Shown here: piece by piece, positions 61,835 through 64,000 of the stretch
Layout: each line of letters begins with the position of its first letter
Numbering within the stretch: the first letter of the stretch is position 1
From: Holophagales bacterium UBA5704
Lineage (GTDB): Bacteria > Acidobacteriota > Thermoanaerobaculia > Multivoradales > UBA5704
Length of the DNA stretch: 64,000 bases
Reading direction: 5' to 3'
Assembly: GCA_002420005.1 (NCBI GenBank)
Contig: DIHE01000160.1
Span: forward strand, 35,170 to 99,169
Notes under the pieces: model-generated
What the model saw: the letters and a program-made list of their open reading frames with translations, nothing else
Databases searched by the model: none
Told to the model about the DNA's origin: nothing
Position numbers and translations under genes: made by a program

Positions 61835-63946
61835 TTGACTCGCAGAATGCTGATCAATGCGCAGCGGCCGGAAGAGCTGCGTGTCGCCATCATCGATGGC
61901 AACACCCTGGAAGGCTACAAGGTCGACGTCGCCGAATCGGGCGTCACCCGCGGCAACATCTACCGGGGCACCATCGCCAACATCCAGCCCAGCTTGAACG
62001 CCGCCTTCATCGACTACGGCGCCGAGCGCCACGGCTTCCTCGCCATCCAGGACGTGGTCCCCGATGCGTACTACCGCCAGCCCAAGGGCGGGCATCCGCG
62101 CATCGAGGACGTTCTGGAGAAGAACAAGCCGATCGTCGTCCAGGTGGTCAAGGACGCGGTCAGCTCCAAAGGCGCCGCCCTCACCACGAGCCTGAGCGTC
62201 GCCGGACGCTACCTGGTCCTCACCCCGTTCGACAACACCCGCGGCGTCTCCCGCAAGGTCGAGGACGAAGACGTCCGCCGCAAGCTGAAGGCCATCGCCA
62301 ACGCTTTCGAGCTCCCGGAGGGTTGCGGCGTGATCGTCCGCACCAATGCCCTGGAGCAGACCAAGGCCACCCTGGCGAAGGACTTGAGCGCCCTTCTGCG
62401 CCTCTGGAAGCGCGTGCAGACCGCCGCCGTCCAGGGCAAGGGCAACCGCCTGCTCTACACCGACCAGGACCTGATTCTCCAGGCCCTGCGCGACAACCTC
62501 GACAACAGTGTCGAGGAAGTGCTGGTCGACGACGACGAGGCGTTCGAGAAGGCCAAGGCCTACATGCAGGCGTTCATGCCGCGGGCCAAGACGAGCCTGA
62601 TCCGCTATTCCGACCGGCTTCCCCTGTTCGCCCGCTATGGCATCGAAGCGCAGATCGACCGGGTCCATGACCGCCAGGTCGAGCTCCCCAGCGGCGGACA
62701 CATCGTCATCGATCCCACCGAAGCGCTCACGGCCGTCGACGTCAACTCCGGCCGTTCGACCCGCGCCGCGACGCAAGAAGAGACCGCCGTCCACACCAAC
62801 CTGGAGGCGGCGGCGGAGGTCGCCCGCCAACTGCGCCTTCGCGACCTGGGCGGTCTCGTGGTCGTCGACTTCATCGACATGCGCGCCTCCAAGAACCAGC
62901 GCAGGGTCGAGAAGGCGGTCAAGGACGCGATGAAGATCGACAAGGCCCGGTCGAGCATCGGCCGGATCAGCCCGAACGGTCTTCTGGAGATCAACCGGCA
63001 GCGCATCCAGCAGGCGCTGCAACTGCGCACGCACCGCCCCTGCCCCACTTGCAACGGCCTGGGTCGCCTGCCCAGCCAGGAAATGGTGAGCCTGAGCCTG
63101 ATCCGCCGGATCGAGGCGCAGGCCGCTTCGGGGGCGATCCAGGGTGTGCGCATCCGCCTCCACCCCGAGCTCGCCGACGCCATGCAGAACCACTACCGCA
63201 AGGAGCTGGCGGCGCTGGAGGAGGAGTTCGACCTGCAGATCGAGATCATCGCGGCGGCCGGTCTGCACCGCCCCGAAGAGCAGGTCGAATGGGTCCGCCG
63301 CGAGCGGCCGATCCCGCCACCGAAGAAGCCGAAGCAGGCGCCGGTCACCTTCCGTCCCTCGGACCTCGCCCTTCCCGAAGAGGAAGAGGATGAGGAGCCG
63401 GAGGCGGCGGAGGCTGTGCCGGGCGAGCCCCGGGAGCGCCGATCCGGCCGCGGACGCGAGCGCAAAGGCCGCCGCGGCCAGGGGCAGGGCGCCAAACCGG
63501 CCCAGCCCCAGGACCGGCGCGGTGGCGGGCGCTCCGGCCGTGCTCCGCGGGATGAGGCGGCACCGGTGCCCCGCGAGGAGGCGGTGGCCCCGCGGGAGGA
63601 CGGGGAGGAGCTGCCACCTCTTCACGAGGAATCCGGCGGCACACCCGAGGAGACCGCCGAGAGCCGACGCCGCAAACGGCGCCGCGGCGGGCGTAAGCGG
63701 AAGAAGGGAGGCGCGGCCAACGGATCGGCCGAGCCGAACGAGTCCGCAGCACCCCTGGACGACGCTTTCGACGGTGACGCAGGGGAGGACCACGAGCCGG
63801 TCGAAGCCGGTCCTGCGGAGGCCGACGGCGGAGCGTCTCCGGTGCGCCGTGGCCGGCGGCGGCGCCGCCGCCGGAGCAGCGGCGGCGGCAAAGGTGGCTC
63901 CGAAGCGGCTTCGCCCGGCGAGGGCGGAGGCGGCTCGGAGGACTGA
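61835..63946 (+). CDS. rne: Ribonuclease E/G
   Basis: A 703-residue endoribonuclease of mRNA decay and rRNA maturation. An S1-like domain (about 38-118) is followed by the catalytic core, where Asp302 and Asn304 in VDVNSG and Asp345 in VVVDFIDM match the metal-binding residues of E. coli RNase E. The Zn-link CPTCNG (Cys403, Cys406) then follows. The last 190 residues are disordered, with alternating acidic and Arg/Gly-rich blocks, like RNA-binding degradosome scaffolds. The TTG at 61835 is chosen because GGAG lies five bases upstream and it gives the family start MTRRMLINA; ATG 61847 is badly spaced. Confidence 0.93.
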   Translation: MTRRMLINAQRPEELRVAIIDGNTLEGYKVDVAESGVTRGNIYRGTIANIQPSLNAAFIDYGAERHGFLAIQDVVPDAYYRQPKGGHPRIEDVLEKNKPIVVQVVKDAVSSKGAALTTSLSVAGRYLVLTPFDNTRGVSRKVEDEDVRRKLKAIANAFELPEGCGVIVRTNALEQTKATLAKDLSALLRLWKRVQTAAVQGKGNRLLYTDQDLILQALRDNLDNSVEEVLVDDDEAFEKAKAYMQAFMPRAKTSLIRYSDRLPLFARYGIEAQIDRVHDRQVELPSGGHIVIDPTEALTAVDVNSGRSTRAATQEETAVHTNLEAAAEVARQLRLRDLGGLVVVDFIDMRASKNQRRVEKAVKDAMKIDKARSSIGRISPNGLLEINRQRIQQALQLRTHRPCPTCNGLGRLPSQEMVSLSLIRRIEAQAASGAIQGVRIRLHPELADAMQNHYRKELAALEEEFDLQIEIIAAAGLHRPEEQVEWVRRERPIPPPKKPKQAPVTFRPSDLALPEEEEDEEPEAAEAVPGEPRERRSGRGRERKGRRGQGQGAKPAQPQDRRGGGRSGRAPRDEAAPVPREEAVAPREDGEELPPLHEESGGTPEETAESRRRKRRRGGRKRKKGGAANGSAEPNESAAPLDDAFDGDAGEDHEPVEAGPAEADGGASPVRRGRRRRRRRSSGGGKGGSEAASPGEGGGGSED

Positions 63947-64000
63947 GTCCGGCTCAGGGTTTGGCTCGTCGCGAAACAACTGCGTCGGCTCGGGCCTCTT

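Noticed and set aside
61820..63979. 719-codon open frame on the minus strand
   Set aside because: Antisense to RNase E/G; Leu/Gly-rich shadow without a domain.

Overview
The window is GC-rich, densely packed bacterial chromosome. Several gene families suggest phylum Acidobacteriota, perhaps a Thermoanaerobaculia-like lineage: repeated VWFA-related secreted proteins, a DUF3857/transglutaminase protein, a CRTAC1-type FG-GAP/UnbV protein, and many CHAT and TPR proteins. This placement is inferred from gene content; there is no rRNA or other marker to confirm it. I found no rRNA, convincing tRNA, transposase, prophage or CRISPR array.

Layout: (1) 1-12.6 kb holds four paralogous exported VWFA-related proteins (one cut by the left edge), a multi-spanning patatin-like lipase and a large DUF3857/transglutaminase/TPR protein. 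(2) 12.8-15.9 kb is an overlapping housekeeping operon on the minus strand: miaA, hfq, a TPR lipoprotein and a pgsA-like CDP-alcohol phosphatidyltransferase. (3) 16.0-39.0 kb is the striking region. Seven proteins with a caspase-fold (clan CD) signature lie in 23 kb: a gingipain-like C25 protein, an exported TPR-CHAT, a CHAT-TM-FGE protein coupled to an OmpA-like protein, a CHAT-TPR-TIR, a CHAT-TM protein coupled to a CsgG-like protein, a CHAT-NB-ARC protein coupled to a TPR protein, and a NACHT-CHAT fusion. All retain the His/Cys dyad. (4) 39.1-44.8 kb has a pentameric ligand-gated-channel-like protein, then an operon with an S33 peptidase, an ABC exporter, an ECF sigma factor and a membrane anti-sigma candidate.

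(5) 44.8-48.0 kb is a three-gene operon of two VioC/OrfP/GntD-like Fe(II)/2-oxoglutarate oxygenases flanking a capreomycidine/streptolidine-synthase-like PLP enzyme, which points to an arginine-derived unusual amino acid. (6) 48.1-51.8 kb is a copper/heavy-metal operon: small His/Cys-rich protein, Tat-exported multicopper oxidase, TolC-type protein, YHS protein. (7) 51.9-56.5 kb is a coupled minus-strand operon: DUF427, nitronate monooxygenase, CRTAC1-type protein, TPR protein. (8) 56.5-57.4 kb is non-coding, with a 12-unit array of 21-bp repeats carrying palindromic cores. (9) 57.4-63.9 kb carries an S15/CocE-type hydrolase, an FAD-dependent halogenase-like oxidoreductase, signal peptidase I and RNase E/G.

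The best candidate for an undescribed system is the caspase-fold island. Three of its CHAT modules are co-linear paralogs attached to three different partners: a membrane anchor, NB-ARC and NACHT. Most of the island's CHAT genes are followed by a translationally coupled partner. I read it as an in-place diversified set of STAND- and membrane-coupled protease switches, plausibly for defence or regulated cell death. That role is inference; the domain architectures and His/Cys motifs are read directly from the sequence.
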